Assembly (NCBI GenBank): GCA_016874135.1
Contig: VGVE01000030.1
Coordinates: 1-33,894, forward strand
Direction of reading: 5' to 3'
Origin: Gammaproteobacteria bacterium
Lineage (GTDB): Bacteria > Pseudomonadota > Gammaproteobacteria > Pseudomonadales > Azotimanducaceae
Length of the DNA stretch: 33,894 nt
Made by a program: the position numbers and the translations under genes. Under the pieces are notes generated by a model. It saw only the letters and a program-made list of their open reading frames with translations, was not told where the DNA came from and searched no databases. Shown in pieces: positions 25,713-33,894 of this stretch. Every line of letters starts with the position of its first letter. The stretch's first letter is position 1.

Positions 25713-26609
25713 ATGCTCTCGATCCGCAATCTCTCCAAGATCTACCCCGGAGGCATTACCGCGCTGTCCGAGGTTGCCCTGCATATTCCACCCGACATGT
25801 ATGGGTTGCTTGGACCCAACGGTGCCGGCAAGTCCACACTGATGCGCACCCCGGCAACACTGCAAACTCCCGACGCGGGCTCCATCGAACTGGATGGTAC
25901 GGATGTCCTCGCGCAGCCTGAGTGGCTTCGGGGTCGACTCGGCTATCTGCCACAGGAGTTTGGTGCCTACCCCCGCACCAGCCCTGAAGTCATGCTCGCT
26001 CATCTCGCAGTACTCAAGGACATCCCTGCGGGTGAACGCAAACCGTTGATCGAACATCTGCTGACCCGAACCAACCTGTGGGAGGTGCGCAAACAGAACA
26101 TCGATACCTTCTCCGGCGGGATGCGCCAGCGTTTCGGTATTGCGCAGGCTCTGATGGGTGAACCTCGCCTGATAATTGTCGATGAACCCACCGCCGGACT
26201 AGATCCGGTGGAGCGCCGTCGCTTCCAGAACCTGCTCAGCCAGTTCAGCGAGGAGCAGATGGTGTTGCTGTCCACCCGCATCGTCGCAGACGTGGCTGAT
26301 CTCTGCCCTCGCATGGCCATCCTCTGCAAAGGCCGCGTGCTCGCCGAAGGAGGGCCGGAAGTGCTGATCGAGTCACTTGAGGGGCGGCTCTGGCACTTGA
26401 AGATCAAACGCGAAGAATTATCCGGACTCGCCGCGCGTCATCACGTGCTGTCAACCCGCAACCGCGCCGGCGCACTCGAAGCCCACATCCTGGAGGACCA
26501 GCAGCCAGCCGGGCCGGAACCGGTGCAACCGGGGCTCGAGGATGTTTACCTCGCCACCCTGGAGAAAGCGGGTATCGATACCGGGCTGAATGACGCCATA
26601 GCTGCCTGA
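25713..26609 (+). CDS. ABC transporter ATP-binding protein with altered H-loop
   Basis: A 298-residue ABC ATPase. Walker A is GPNGAGKST (34-42), the Q-loop is YLPQEFG, the signature is FSGGMRQR (133-140), and Walker B with catalytic Glu is LIIVDEP (153-159) followed by TAGLD. The H-loop, normally LSTHIVEDV in this subfamily, reads LLSTRIVADV: the switch His is Arg189 (CGC at 26277-26279, one base from CAC). Loss of this His usually cripples ATP hydrolysis. A C-terminal extension ending in LEDVYLATLEKAG is typical of partners of the permease-M1 peptidase fusions. The broken permease gene follows 26 bp downstream. The ATG at 25713 is the family start; AGGGG at 25696-25700 is rather far away. 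Confidence 0.88.
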   Translation: MLSIRNLSKIYPGGITALSEVALHIPPDMYGLLGPNGAGKSTLMRTPATLQTPDAGSIELDGTDVLAQPEWLRGRLGYLPQEFGAYPRTSPEVMLAHLAVLKDIPAGERKPLIEHLLTRTNLWEVRKQNIDTFSGGMRQRFGIAQALMGEPRLIIVDEPTAGLDPVERRRFQNLLSQFSEEQMVLLSTRIVADVADLCPRMAILCKGRVLAEGGPEVLIESLEGRLWHLKIKREELSGLAARHHVLSTRNRAGALEAHILEDQQPAGPEPVQPGLEDVYLATLEKAGIDTGLNDAIAA

Positions 26610-26635
26610 GCGGAGGTTTGCCTGAAATAAGCAGC

Positions 26636-27028
26636 ATGATCGACGTCTTTCGCTTCGAGTGCCAATATCAGTACAGCGGGCCCCTCTTTCTGATCGTCGC
26701 CGGGGTCTTTTTTCTGATGACCTTTCTCGGCATGGCATCGAATGCCTTACAGATTGGCGGCCGCGATGCTGCGCTCAATCTCAATTCCGTTTTCGCCATC
26801 ATCCAGACCCACCTGGTCTTCAGCATCATCGGCATGTTTCCAGCCATCGTCTTCGTGGCGACCGCCATCACCCGGGACCACGAGCTGCGTACCGCCGAGG
26901 TGCTCTACTCCACGGCAGTCACTCCCGCCGCATTTGCGATCGGGCGAACCTTTGGCAGCTTCACCTTTGCCGCAGCAGTCGGCATCGCCGCACTCCTTGG
27001 CACACTCACCGGAACCTTCATGCCCTAG
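26636..27028 (+). pseudogene. 5' fragment of interrupted ABC permease-M1 aminopeptidase fusion
   Basis: The frame starts at ATG 26636 (MIDVFRFECQYQYSGPLFLI, with the first membrane helix) and reads two or three membrane helices of an ABC-2-type permease before stopping at TAG 27026-27028 after GTLTGTFMP. The same frame goes on without any shift past a second stop, TAA at 27104-27106, into the long part starting at 27155. Between the two stops it encodes LDSERIGAFNPAVWFFTAAA and after that FFTCAALFCVAATTRS, both plausible permease sequence. Two substitutions therefore seem to have inactivated one gene of about 1,192 residues. GGAGG at 26613-26617 lies 18 bases before the ATG, so a different start is possible. 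Confidence 0.82.
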
Positions 27029-27154
27029 CTCGACTCCGAACGGATCGGCGCCTTCAATCCTGCGGTGTGGTTCTTTACCGCAGCAGCCATCATCGTCCCC
27101 AACTAATTTTTCACCTGCGCGGCGCTCTTCTGCGTCGCCGCAACAACCCGCTCG
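27026..27154 (+). other. In-frame bridge with two nonsense codons
   Basis: The permease reading frame contains TAG at 27026-27028 (probably from a Trp TGG, as P-W-L-D is a likely ancestral reading) and TAA at 27104-27106 (probably from a Leu or Gln codon, in P-N-x-F-F-T). No insertion or deletion is needed to join the parts. Other genes in the window end with TAA, TAG and TGA, so a changed genetic code is unlikely. Confidence 0.8.
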
Positions 27155-30100
27155 ATGGCTGCAGCCTACGGTGCGGCGATGGCGTTTCTTGCGGCCTATA
27201 TTGCACTCGGCGCGTTTACCGGCCCGGACGACCTGTCGTGGGTGGTGTACGTCGATCCGTTTGGCGGCGCAGCCATCGGTGAAGCGTTCCGATACGCCAT
27301 GGTGGCTGAACGTAATGAAGTGTTGCCCATGGGCTCATTGCTCGCCAACCGTCTCATCTGGATCGGCATCGGAGCAGTTCTTTTGATCACTGCCATTCGC
27401 CTGTTCCGTTTCTCATTGCAGAAACCGGCACGGCGCAAGAAGCTCGCGATCGCCGCAACACCCAACGACAGGGTTTCGCGGCCTGCATCCACTTCAATTT
27501 CCCATTCCGTGATCAGCCAGTTTGGTTCGCAGTTGCGGATGGACATTCGCGGGGTACTGCGCAGCGCACCCTTCTGGGTCATCCTCGCCATGGGCGTCGT
27601 CAACGTCATCCGTGTGATCTTTGGCAGTACCGCGCAGCCCTACGACACCGGCGCATGGCCCGTTACCGGCCTTATCCTCACCGCCATCGAGGAGGGCTTT
27701 CTATTCTTCGTCCTTATCATCGTGGTGTATTACCCCGGTGAACTCGTCTATCGCGAACGTACCGCGCGCGTCGCCGATCTGCTGGATGTCACACCGGCCG
27801 CGAGTGGAGCGCTGATCCTCGCCAAGGTCGTCGCACTCTGGGTCATTGTCGCCATGCTGCTGCTGGTGGTGATGCTCGCCGGCATGGTGATCCAGATGCT
27901 GCTGGGATTTACCGGCATCGAGCCTCTTCTCTACCTGAAGGGTCTCTTCCTGGTCTCCGCGCTTATTTTCGTCTTGATGGCGATGCTGGCCGTCGCGCTC
28001 GCCGTGTTTGCCGGCAACCGCTGGACCGGCATGTTGGCGATGATTGCCGTTTTCCTGGGTCTCTCCGCGCTTGAGAGTTTCGGGTACGAACACAATCTCT
28101 ATCTCTTCTCCGTACCGTCAGCAGAACACTCCGACATGCACGGCTATAGCCACTTTGTTGCGCCACTCTTCTGGTGCACGCTGTACTGGGCTTTCTTCTG
28201 CGTGCTGCTTCTGATCGCCGCTCATCTGCTCAACCGCCGGGGCTATGTGTTCTCGTTCCGGGAACAACTTGGCGTCGTCCGCAATAACTTGTCTCGTCCT
28301 GTGGTTGCTGCTGCAGTAGTCGTAGCACTGGCCATGGCTACAACCGGAAGCTGCATCTACTACAACACCAACGTACTCAACGAATACCTCACGGAAGATG
28401 ACCTCGAAGCGCGCCAGGCGAGTTATGAGAAAATCTATAAATCGCTGGAGAAACTGCGTTCACTCGATGTAACGGATGTGAAAGCACAGGTTGATATCCA
28501 TCCGGAGCAGCGATCCCTTGAATCGCAAGGAACAGCGCAGCTGGCCAACCTCACCGGCAAAGCCGTCGACGAGATGGTGGTGACGCTAAATCCGGAGCTG
28601 GACGTTGATGTTCTCGAAGTGACCGGTGCGGAGCTTGAAGACAGTGATCCGGTCGCGGGCCACTACCGGTTCCGCTTTACCCTGGCGGTTCTACCCGAAG
28701 GCGAGGGAACTCTCACGTGGAAACTCCGCTGGAACAACCCGGGTTTCGTCAACTCAAGACCCAACAGCCGCATCGCTGCCAACGGTACCTTCATCGACAG
28801 TACGGAGGTCTTTCCCGTACTCGGCTACGAGCCCAACCGTGAACTGCAGGACAACAACAAACGACGCGAACAGAGGCTCGACCCTCTACAACGCATGCCG
28901 AAACTCGGTGATCCGGACTGGTTCACCATCAGCCAGTTCGGCGTCTCCACCCGTGCAGGCTTCGACGTAACCGTCAGCACCAGCCCTGACCAGATCGCCA
29001 TCGCGCCTGGCTATCTGCAAAAAGAGTGGCAGGAAAATGGCCGACGCTATTTCAGCTATCGAATGGATCAGCCGATCTGGCCGTTCTTTTCATTCAGCTC
29101 CGCGCGTTACGAAGTCGTCGAGGACCGCTGGAATGATGTGAACATCGCCATCTACCACGACCCCAAACACTCCTTCAACGTACCGACGATGTTGCGCAGT
29201 ACCACGGCATCGCTGGACTATTTCACCCGCGAGTTTTCGCCGTATAAGTACCGTCAGTTCCGGATTCTCGAGTTCCCCCGCTACGCCACCTTCGCCCAGT
29301 CTTTCCCAAACACGATTCCGTTTTCTGAGGGCATCGGCTTCATCTCCAACGTCGAAGATCCAGAAACCATCGATCTGCCCTTCTATGTCACGGCACACGA
29401 GATGGCACACCAGTGGTGGGGGCACCAGGTTGCCAGTGCGAACATGCAGGGCGCCACGGTCATCGTCGAAACACTAGCCCAGTACTCGGCGCTTATGGTG
29501 ATGGAGAAGAAGTTTGGCGTGGCACCGATGCGACGCTTCATCAAGTTCGAACTCGACAACTACCTGTCTTCCCGTGGTGGCGAACTCATCGAGGAACTGC
29601 CGCTCCTCCTGACAGAGAATCAACCCTACCTGCACTACCGGAAAGGTTCCGTGGCGATGTACGCGCTGCGGCAAACCATCAGCGAAGAAGCGGTCAACCA
29701 GGGACTGCGAAAGTTCCTCGAGCCGTTCGCATATCAACCGCCGCCTTTTCCGACTTCCCGTGATCTGTATGACTGTTTCGTCGCCGAAACACCGCAAGAG
29801 TTCAAACCCTGGGTTGCCGACCTCTTTGAACGGAGCACCCTGCATGACATCCGGATCGTCGAGGCCACAACTGAAGGCCTAGGCGACACAAGAACGCTGA
29901 ATCTCACCCTCTCCGCGCAAAAACTCTATGCCGACGGCAAAGGGACTGAAACCGAGACGCCAATGGATGAATGGGTGGATATCGCGCTGCTGCCAGAGGA
30001 AACGGAACCACTGCCGGAAAACGTTCTGCCGGAACCCTTGCATCAGGCGCGGTACCCGATCAAATCCGGCGCGAACACGCCGAAGATTCCTGTTACGGGC

Positions 30101-30214
30101 AAGCCCGTGCGCGTCGTAGTCGATCCCGGGTTTCGTTTCATCGACCGCAGCCCGGACGACAATATCAAGGCGCTTTCAGGGGCTTACCGCTGTTGCCGGG
30201 ATCAAGCTGCGTAA
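27155..30214 (+). CDS. 3' part of ABC permease-M1 aminopeptidase fusion (interrupted gene)
   Basis: This 1,019-codon frame holds the rest of the fusion. About the first 410 residues are hydrophobic permease helices, including LTAIEEGFLFFVLIIVVYYP and ALWVIVAMLLLVVMLAGMVI. The rest is an extracytoplasmic M1 metallopeptidase: the zinc motif HEMAHQWWGH has His748, Glu749 and His752, with Glu772 in VETLAQY as third ligand, so the peptidase site is intact. Such fusions with an adjacent ATPase are known in Bacteroidetes and Gammaproteobacteria. If translated it would have to start at an internal codon such as ATG 27155 and would lack the first helices. Its end overlaps the convergent trmJ by 50 bp. 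It is probably part of a pseudogene, unless the two stops are sequencing errors. Confidence 0.82.
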   Translation: MAAAYGAAMAFLAAYIALGAFTGPDDLSWVVYVDPFGGAAIGEAFRYAMVAERNEVLPMGSLLANRLIWIGIGAVLLITAIRLFRFSLQKPARRKKLAIAATPNDRVSRPASTSISHSVISQFGSQLRMDIRGVLRSAPFWVILAMGVVNVIRVIFGSTAQPYDTGAWPVTGLILTAIEEGFLFFVLIIVVYYPGELVYRERTARVADLLDVTPAASGALILAKVVALWVIVAMLLLVVMLAGMVIQMLLGFTGIEPLLYLKGLFLVSALIFVLMAMLAVALAVFAGNRWTGMLAMIAVFLGLSALESFGYEHNLYLFSVPSAEHSDMHGYSHFVAPLFWCTLYWAFFCVLLLIAAHLLNRRGYVFSFREQLGVVRNNLSRPVVAAAVVVALAMATTGSCIYYNTNVLNEYLTEDDLEARQASYEKIYKSLEKLRSLDVTDVKAQVDIHPEQRSLESQGTAQLANLTGKAVDEMVVTLNPELDVDVLEVTGAELEDSDPVAGHYRFRFTLAVLPEGEGTLTWKLRWNNPGFVNSRPNSRIAANGTFIDSTEVFPVLGYEPNRELQDNNKRREQRLDPLQRMPKLGDPDWFTISQFGVSTRAGFDVTVSTSPDQIAIAPGYLQKEWQENGRRYFSYRMDQPIWPFFSFSSARYEVVEDRWNDVNIAIYHDPKHSFNVPTMLRSTTASLDYFTREFSPYKYRQFRILEFPRYATFAQSFPNTIPFSEGIGFISNVEDPETIDLPFYVTAHEMAHQWWGHQVASANMQGATVIVETLAQYSALMVMEKKFGVAPMRRFIKFELDNYLSSRGGELIEELPLLLTENQPYLHYRKGSVAMYALRQTISEEAVNQGLRKFLEPFAYQPPPFPTSRDLYDCFVAETPQEFKPWVADLFERSTLHDIRIVEATTEGLGDTRTLNLTLSAQKLYADGKGTETETPMDEWVDIALLPEETEPLPENVLPEPLHQARYPIKSGANTPKIPVTGKPVRVVVDPGFRFIDRSPDDNIKALSGAYRCCRDQAA

Positions 30215-30896
30215 GAACCCCCCGGAGGATTGCCACCTCAGTGTTATCGAGATCAACCCGCGAGAAAAGCCTGCGCAGACGATTCAGGGTTTGGCCCGGA
30301 TTGTCCGGGTTGATGAAGTGGCTGTTGACCAGCACTGATTCAAGGTGGGCCAGAAAGCCTTCGAATTCCTGAACCGTAGCAGGCGGCCGGTCCCACACCA
30401 GAGGCTCTGGCAATCCAATCGATCGCTGGTACAGCTCGTAGGCCACCACCTGCACCGCCATGGCCAGATTGAGAACCGGGTATTCGGGATTGCCGGGGAT
30501 CTCCACATGGCACTGGCATCGCTGCAGTTCTTCATTGTTGAGGCCCTTGTCTTCCCGCCCGAAGAGCACGGCGATGCGCTGTCCGACTCTCGCGTGCGCC
30601 GCTTCGGAAAACTCCCGTGGAGACATCACCGGCCACGGAATACGCCGCAGGCGCGCACTCGTCGCCACCACCCAATGACAATCAGCTGTGGCTTCGGTCA
30701 ACGACTCGACGACCCGTACACCGGTCAGCACATCGGCTCCGCCCGCAGCCCGCCAGAAGGATTGTGGGTCAGGAAAACGTTTCGGCCGCACCAGAACAAA
30801 GTCGGTGAGCCCCATGGTTTTCATTGCTCGGGCTGCAGCACCGATGTTGCCGGGGTGGCTGGTCTCAACCAGTACGATACGGATGCGATCAAGCAT
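30165..30896 (-). CDS. trmJ: tRNA (cytidine/uridine-2'-O-)-methyltransferase TrmJ
   Basis: A 243-residue SPOUT-fold enzyme that 2'-O-methylates position 32 of certain tRNAs. The start LDRIRIVLVETSHPGNIGAA, with ARAMKTMGL after it, and the SAM-binding knot segments VLFGREDKGLNNEEL and YPVLNLAMAVQVVAYELY are typical. The ATG at 30896 matches the family N-terminus; a GTG at 30932 with GGAG upstream would add 12 residues. It lies between the ABC/M1 locus and suhB, divergent from suhB, in the conserved suhB-trmJ-isc order. Its last 50 bases overlap the end of the convergent M1 fusion. Confidence 0.95.
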   Translation of the reverse strand: MLDRIRIVLVETSHPGNIGAAARAMKTMGLTDFVLVRPKRFPDPQSFWRAAGGADVLTGVRVVESLTEATADCHWVVATSARLRRIPWPVMSPREFSEAAHARVGQRIAVLFGREDKGLNNEELQRCQCHVEIPGNPEYPVLNLAMAVQVVAYELYQRSIGLPEPLVWDRPPATVQEFEGFLAHLESVLVNSHFINPDNPGQTLNRLRRLFSRVDLDNTEVAILRGVLTQLDPGNSGKPLKAP

Positions 30897-30959
30897 CCGG
30901 TCATCAGCTGTAGCGGGTGAAACTTCATTCACGTGGCTTCTGCTCCGGTATGCGGTCCA

Positions 30960-30988
30960 TTACCATACCGCCCCTCGCCTCCTACATA
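30960..30988 (+). promoter_or_regulatory. Weak candidate promoter of suhB
   Basis: TTACCA at 30960-30965 and TACATA at 30983-30988 have the ideal 17-bp spacing, but match the consensus at only four and three positions. It lies in the trmJ-suhB divergent region, where a promoter is expected. Confidence 0.3.
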
Positions 30989-31009
30989 CACCTGAACAGA
31001 CACCACCTC

Positions 31010-31834
31010 ATGCATCCCCACGTAAACATGGCGCTGCGCGCCGCCCGTAAAGCCGGCCAGATCATGGTCCAGTTCATGGAGCGGATGCCGAGTCTCGATG
31101 TCGAAGAAAAGAGCCGTAACGACTTCGTCAGCAATGTCGATCGCGAAGCTGAAGCGGCTATCGTGGAAGTGATCCGCAAGGCCTACCCCGATCACGGCAT
31201 TCTCGGCGAAGAAGGTGGCCAGATCGTCACGGCAAATGAAGCGTCGGCAGGTCACCAGGGGCAGTACACCTGGGTGATCGACCCCCTCGATGGCACCCTC
31301 AATTACCTGCAGGGCATCCCGCACTTCTGCGTCTCCATCGGTGTATTGCGCGGCAACCAGTTCGAACATGCGGTGATCTACGATCCGCTGCGCAACGAAG
31401 AGTTCACCGCCACCCGTGGGGGTGGTGCCCAGCTCAATGGCCGCAGGATCCGGGTCAGCACCCGCATCAAGATCGAAGAACTGGTGCTCAGCACCGGTAT
31501 TCCACCCGCCACCATCGGCAAACATCTGGACCCGTATATTGCGACGCTAAAAGACCTGACTGCGCAGTGTCGTGGTGTCCGTCGACTCGGGTCTGCCGCT
31601 CTGGATCTCGCCTATGTGGCGAGCGGCCGCGTGGATGGTTTTTTTGAACTGGGGCTGTCGCCGTGGGACATCGCTGCAGGAACGCTGCTGGTGCGTGAGG
31701 CCGGTGGATTTGTCGGCGACTGGCGCGGCGGCGATACCTTCTTTCGCACTGGCAACATCATTGCCTCCAATCCGAAGGCGTTCCGTGCGCTGATTCAGGC
31801 GGTGCGCCCAAGCCTCGTTCCGGAGATCGCCTGA
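31010..31834 (+). CDS. suhB: Inositol-1-monophosphatase family protein SuhB
   Basis: A 274-residue Mg-dependent phosphatase that removes phosphate from inositol 1-phosphate and, in E. coli, also takes part in rRNA transcription antitermination. The N-terminus MHPHVNMALRAARKAGQIM is almost the SuhB signature. Metal-binding motifs are GEEGG, then DPLDGTLNYLQGIPHFCVSIG, split here after its DGT core, and WDIAAGTLLVREAGG. Length is close to that of E. coli SuhB (267). The ATG at 31010 is the family start but has no strong ribosome site. It converges on secF with a 20-bp gap. Confidence 0.96.
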   Translation: MHPHVNMALRAARKAGQIMVQFMERMPSLDVEEKSRNDFVSNVDREAEAAIVEVIRKAYPDHGILGEEGGQIVTANEASAGHQGQYTWVIDPLDGTLNYLQGIPHFCVSIGVLRGNQFEHAVIYDPLRNEEFTATRGGGAQLNGRRIRVSTRIKIEELVLSTGIPPATIGKHLDPYIATLKDLTAQCRGVRRLGSAALDLAYVASGRVDGFFELGLSPWDIAAGTLLVREAGGFVGDWRGGDTFFRTGNIIASNPKAFRALIQAVRPSLVPEIA

Positions 31835-31854
31835 CCCGGCCTTCCCGGCAACTG

Positions 31855-32793
31855 TCAGGGTCGCTCTTCTTCCAGAACCTCGGCTTCCTTTTCCGGCGGG
31901 AGCAGGTCTTCACGGCGTATCTTCATGGCGACTGCAATCGCCGCCGCCACGTAGATCGATGAGTACGTACCGACGACGATGCCGATGGTTAACGCGACCG
32001 AAAATCCCCGTACCATGTCGCCACCGAAAAACAGCAGCGCCAGGACCGAGATCATCGTCGTGCCTGAGGTGAGCAATGTTCTGTCGAGGACCTGGTTGGT
32101 AGACACATCGATCACATCAATGATCTCCATGCGCCGCAGGCCAATGATGTTCTCGCGGATCCGGTCAGCGATAACGATGGTGTCATTGATCGAATAACCA
32201 ATAACTGCCAGTATCGCGGCAAGTGTCGGCAGATCGAAGGTCCAACCGAACAACGAAAACGCGCCGAGTACGATGATCACGTCATGGAAGAGTGCCAGCA
32301 CGGCGCCTACCGCGAATTGCCGTGTGAACCGGAACATGACGTAGATCAGGATGACGATCAGCGATGCAAAGAGCGCCAGGCCGCCGTCTTCAGCGAGCTC
32401 GTCACCCACAGCGGCGCCGACAAAACTCGACTGTCGCAACAGGGCATCCGGATGTTCCTGTTTGATGACCTTGAATACTTCGTCACCCACCTTCCTCTGA
32501 TCACCCTCGCCGCGGGTGGGCACGCGGATGGCGAGTTCACGGTCCGTGCCAAAGTGTTGCACCACCGCTTCTTCGTAGTCACTCGCAGCAAGGCGAACGC
32601 GGACACCCTCCGGGTCAATCGGTTGATCGAACGTCACCTCGACCAGCGTCCCACCGGTGAAATCGAGACCGAAGTTGAGTCCTTTGAATACCAGTGACAG
32701 AAGGGAAATTAGAACCAGCGTTGCCGACGCGATAAGCAACGGTCCCCGGAGCGACATGAATGGGTAACGGATATCAGGGTGAACAGCGCTCAT
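31855..32793 (-). CDS. secF: Protein translocase subunit SecF
   Basis: A 312-residue inner-membrane protein. It has six membrane segments, the conserved FGLDFTGGT motif after the first helix, a periplasmic domain, and the GYSINDTIVIADRIREN segment in the membrane part, with ISTNQVLDRTL-like STNQVLDRTLLTSGTT after it. With SecD it uses proton flow to help pull proteins through SecYEG. Its ATG overlaps the secD stop by four bases (ATGA), so the two are translationally coupled, as in other Gammaproteobacteria. Confidence 0.97.
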   Translation of the reverse strand: MSAVHPDIRYPFMSLRGPLLIASATLVLISLLSLVFKGLNFGLDFTGGTLVEVTFDQPIDPEGVRVRLAASDYEEAVVQHFGTDRELAIRVPTRGEGDQRKVGDEVFKVIKQEHPDALLRQSSFVGAAVGDELAEDGGLALFASLIVILIYVMFRFTRQFAVGAVLALFHDVIIVLGAFSLFGWTFDLPTLAAILAVIGYSINDTIVIADRIRENIIGLRRMEIIDVIDVSTNQVLDRTLLTSGTTMISVLALLFFGGDMVRGFSVALTIGIVVGTYSSIYVAAAIAVAMKIRREDLLPPEKEAEVLEEERP

Positions 32794-33894
32794 ACCCGCA
32801 CCTTGGTCAGATCTCGCCCACCATAGAAGAAGTTGATGAGCGCCTGGCCAACGAGTACCGCAGTGAACACCGAGGTGACGATGCCGACGCAGAGCACCAC
32901 TGCAAATCCTTTCACTGGGCCACTGCCTATGGAGAACAGAATGATGCCCACGAAGAACGTGGTGATGTTCGAATCAAGAATCGTAATGAGCGCGCGATCA
33001 AAACCGGCCTGAATGGCCTGTTGTGGCGGCCGTACCTTGAACTCCTCACGGATGCGCGTATTAATCAGTATGTTGGCGTCAACCGCCATACCGATGGTCA
33101 GCACCATACCGGCAATACCGGGCATCGTCAGGGTTGCACCGAGCATCGACATGATCGCCGTCATGAGAATGATGTTGGACACCAAAGCCACATTGGTGGT
33201 CAGACCAAACCCCTTGAACTTGAACGCCATGAACACGGCCGTGAGCAGGAGGCTGGCGATCATCGCGTTGATGCCGCGATCAATGTTCTCTTCGCCGAGG
33301 CTGGCGCCAATGGTGCGCTCCTCAACGATGTACATCGGCGCTGCCAGTGAACCGGCACGCAGCAGGAGCGCGAGGTCACGCGCTTCCTGGAACTCGAGCC
33401 CGGTAATGCGGAAGCGGAACCCCAGTGCTGCCTGCACAGTGGCCACGTTGATCAGGCGCCGTTTCGTCTCGCTGTAGAACTCAACGGTCTCTGTGCCGTC
33501 TTCCTGTTTGATCCTGCGTTCGCGCGGCTGCTGTGCAATGAAGATGATCGCCATCCGGTCACCGATGTGATCCTTGGTGACGTCGTGCATCTTCTCGCCA
33601 CCGTCCGCATCCAGCGTAATGGACACCTGCGGCTGGCTCGTCTCCGGGTCATAGTCCTGGATGGCATTGATGACATCGTCACCGGTGACAATGTTGCGCA
33701 GCTGTACCTCGGTGGGCAGACCTTCGTACTCGTAGCTTTCGATCTGCGATGGCCGGTCATTCGGCAATGCTGCCAGCCGGAACTCAAGATTGGCGAACTT
33801 GTTGATGATTTCCTTCGCGCGTGCCGGGTCCTGCATGCCGGGCAGGTCGAGCACGATACGTTCACGGCCGAGACGTTGGACCTGCGGCTCCGCC
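32790..33894 (-). CDS. secD: Protein translocase subunit SecD (5' end outside the window)
   Basis: The frame is open to the window edge and so lacks its start; the C-terminal 368 or so residues are seen. It begins AEPQVQRLGRERIVLDLPG, the conserved segment of the first periplasmic domain, and continues through the second periplasmic domain, LLLRAGSLAAPMYIVEERTIGASLG and the membrane helices with DANILINTRIREE. SecD works with SecF in the Sec pathway. A shorter open frame from GTG 33854 is only an effect of the truncated window. Confidence 0.97.
   Translation of the reverse strand, partial: AEPQVQRLGRERIVLDLPGMQDPARAKEIINKFANLEFRLAALPNDRPSQIESYEYEGLPTEVQLRNIVTGDDVINAIQDYDPETSQPQVSITLDADGGEKMHDVTKDHIGDRMAIIFIAQQPRERRIKQEDGTETVEFYSETKRRLINVATVQAALGFRFRITGLEFQEARDLALLLRAGSLAAPMYIVEERTIGASLGEENIDRGINAMIASLLLTAVFMAFKFKGFGLTTNVALVSNIILMTAIMSMLGATLTMPGIAGMVLTIGMAVDANILINTRIREEFKVRPPQQAIQAGFDRALITILDSNITTFFVGIILFSIGSGPVKGFAVVLCVGIVTSVFTAVLVGQALINFFYGGRDLTKVRV

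Noticed and set aside
27026..27106. Stop-codon readthrough or a changed genetic code
   Set aside because: Two different stops (TAG and TAA) would both need recoding, while TAA, TAG and TGA all end other genes in this window.
26659..27386. Out-of-frame ORFs bridging the two stops of the permease gene
   Set aside because: Arg-, Ser- and Pro-rich shadow translations without membrane segments; the true permease continues in the original frame on both sides.

Overview
This window reads as a chromosomal segment of a fairly GC-rich gammaproteobacterium. The gene order secD-secF / suhB / trmJ / iscR-iscS / ndk-rlmN-pilW-rodZ-hisS-yfgM-bamB-der / xseA is the housekeeping order known from Pseudomonas-like and related Gammaproteobacteria. 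A second part, roughly bases 1-11,750, is accessory catabolic DNA of the kind found in marine or soil hydrocarbon and terpenoid/steroid degraders. The exact lineage cannot be named from the sequence alone.

Layout. (1) 1-4.6 kb: the tail of an unknown gene, an HpaB-type flavin monooxygenase-like protein, then a minus-strand operon P450 - VOC protein - P450. (2) 4.6-6.0 kb: a GPH/MelB-type sugar:cation symporter-like transporter. (3) 5.9-9.3 kb: sulfate activation, cysD followed by a cysN-cysC fusion; CysD carries an unrecognised N-terminal extension of about 199 residues. (4) 9.5-11.7 kb: nitronate monooxygenase and aldo/keto reductase, separated by a hairpin terminator. (5) 11.9-15.3 kb: xseA, an M23 peptidase, and a TetR regulator-cupin pair. 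(6) 15.3-25.5 kb: a long minus-strand block, iscR-iscS then ndk-rlmN-pilW-rodZ-hisS-yfgM-bamB-der, mostly with very short gaps or overlaps. (7) 25.7-30.2 kb: an ABC ATPase and a permease-M1 aminopeptidase fusion, inserted between iscR and trmJ. (8) 30.2-33.9 kb: trmJ, suhB, secF and the 3' part of secD.

Functional links. CysDNC makes APS/PAPS for sulfur assimilation. IscR/IscS handle cysteine sulfur and Fe-S regulation. The lower block covers nucleotide supply, RNA modification, histidyl-tRNA charging, cell shape, outer-membrane assembly and ribosome biogenesis. The accessory oxygenases, VOC protein, transporter and reductase look like parts of a pathway that oxidises and takes up an unidentified organic substrate.

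Most notable points. The isc locus is reduced to iscR-iscS: iscU, iscA, hscBA, fdx and iscX are absent before ndk, and IscS lacks the usual C-terminal tail. iscR is preceded by a near-consensus IscR type-1 operator overlapping a promoter, and by a 14-bp tandem repeat that copies its start region into three overlapping seven-residue mini-ORFs, each beginning MRL and holding one Cys codon. The ABC/M1 locus appears to be decaying: two in-frame nonsense codons (TAG, TAA) split the permease and the ATPase H-loop His is Arg. ispG is missing from its usual place between rodZ and hisS. I found no rRNA, tRNA, CRISPR array or insertion sequence.
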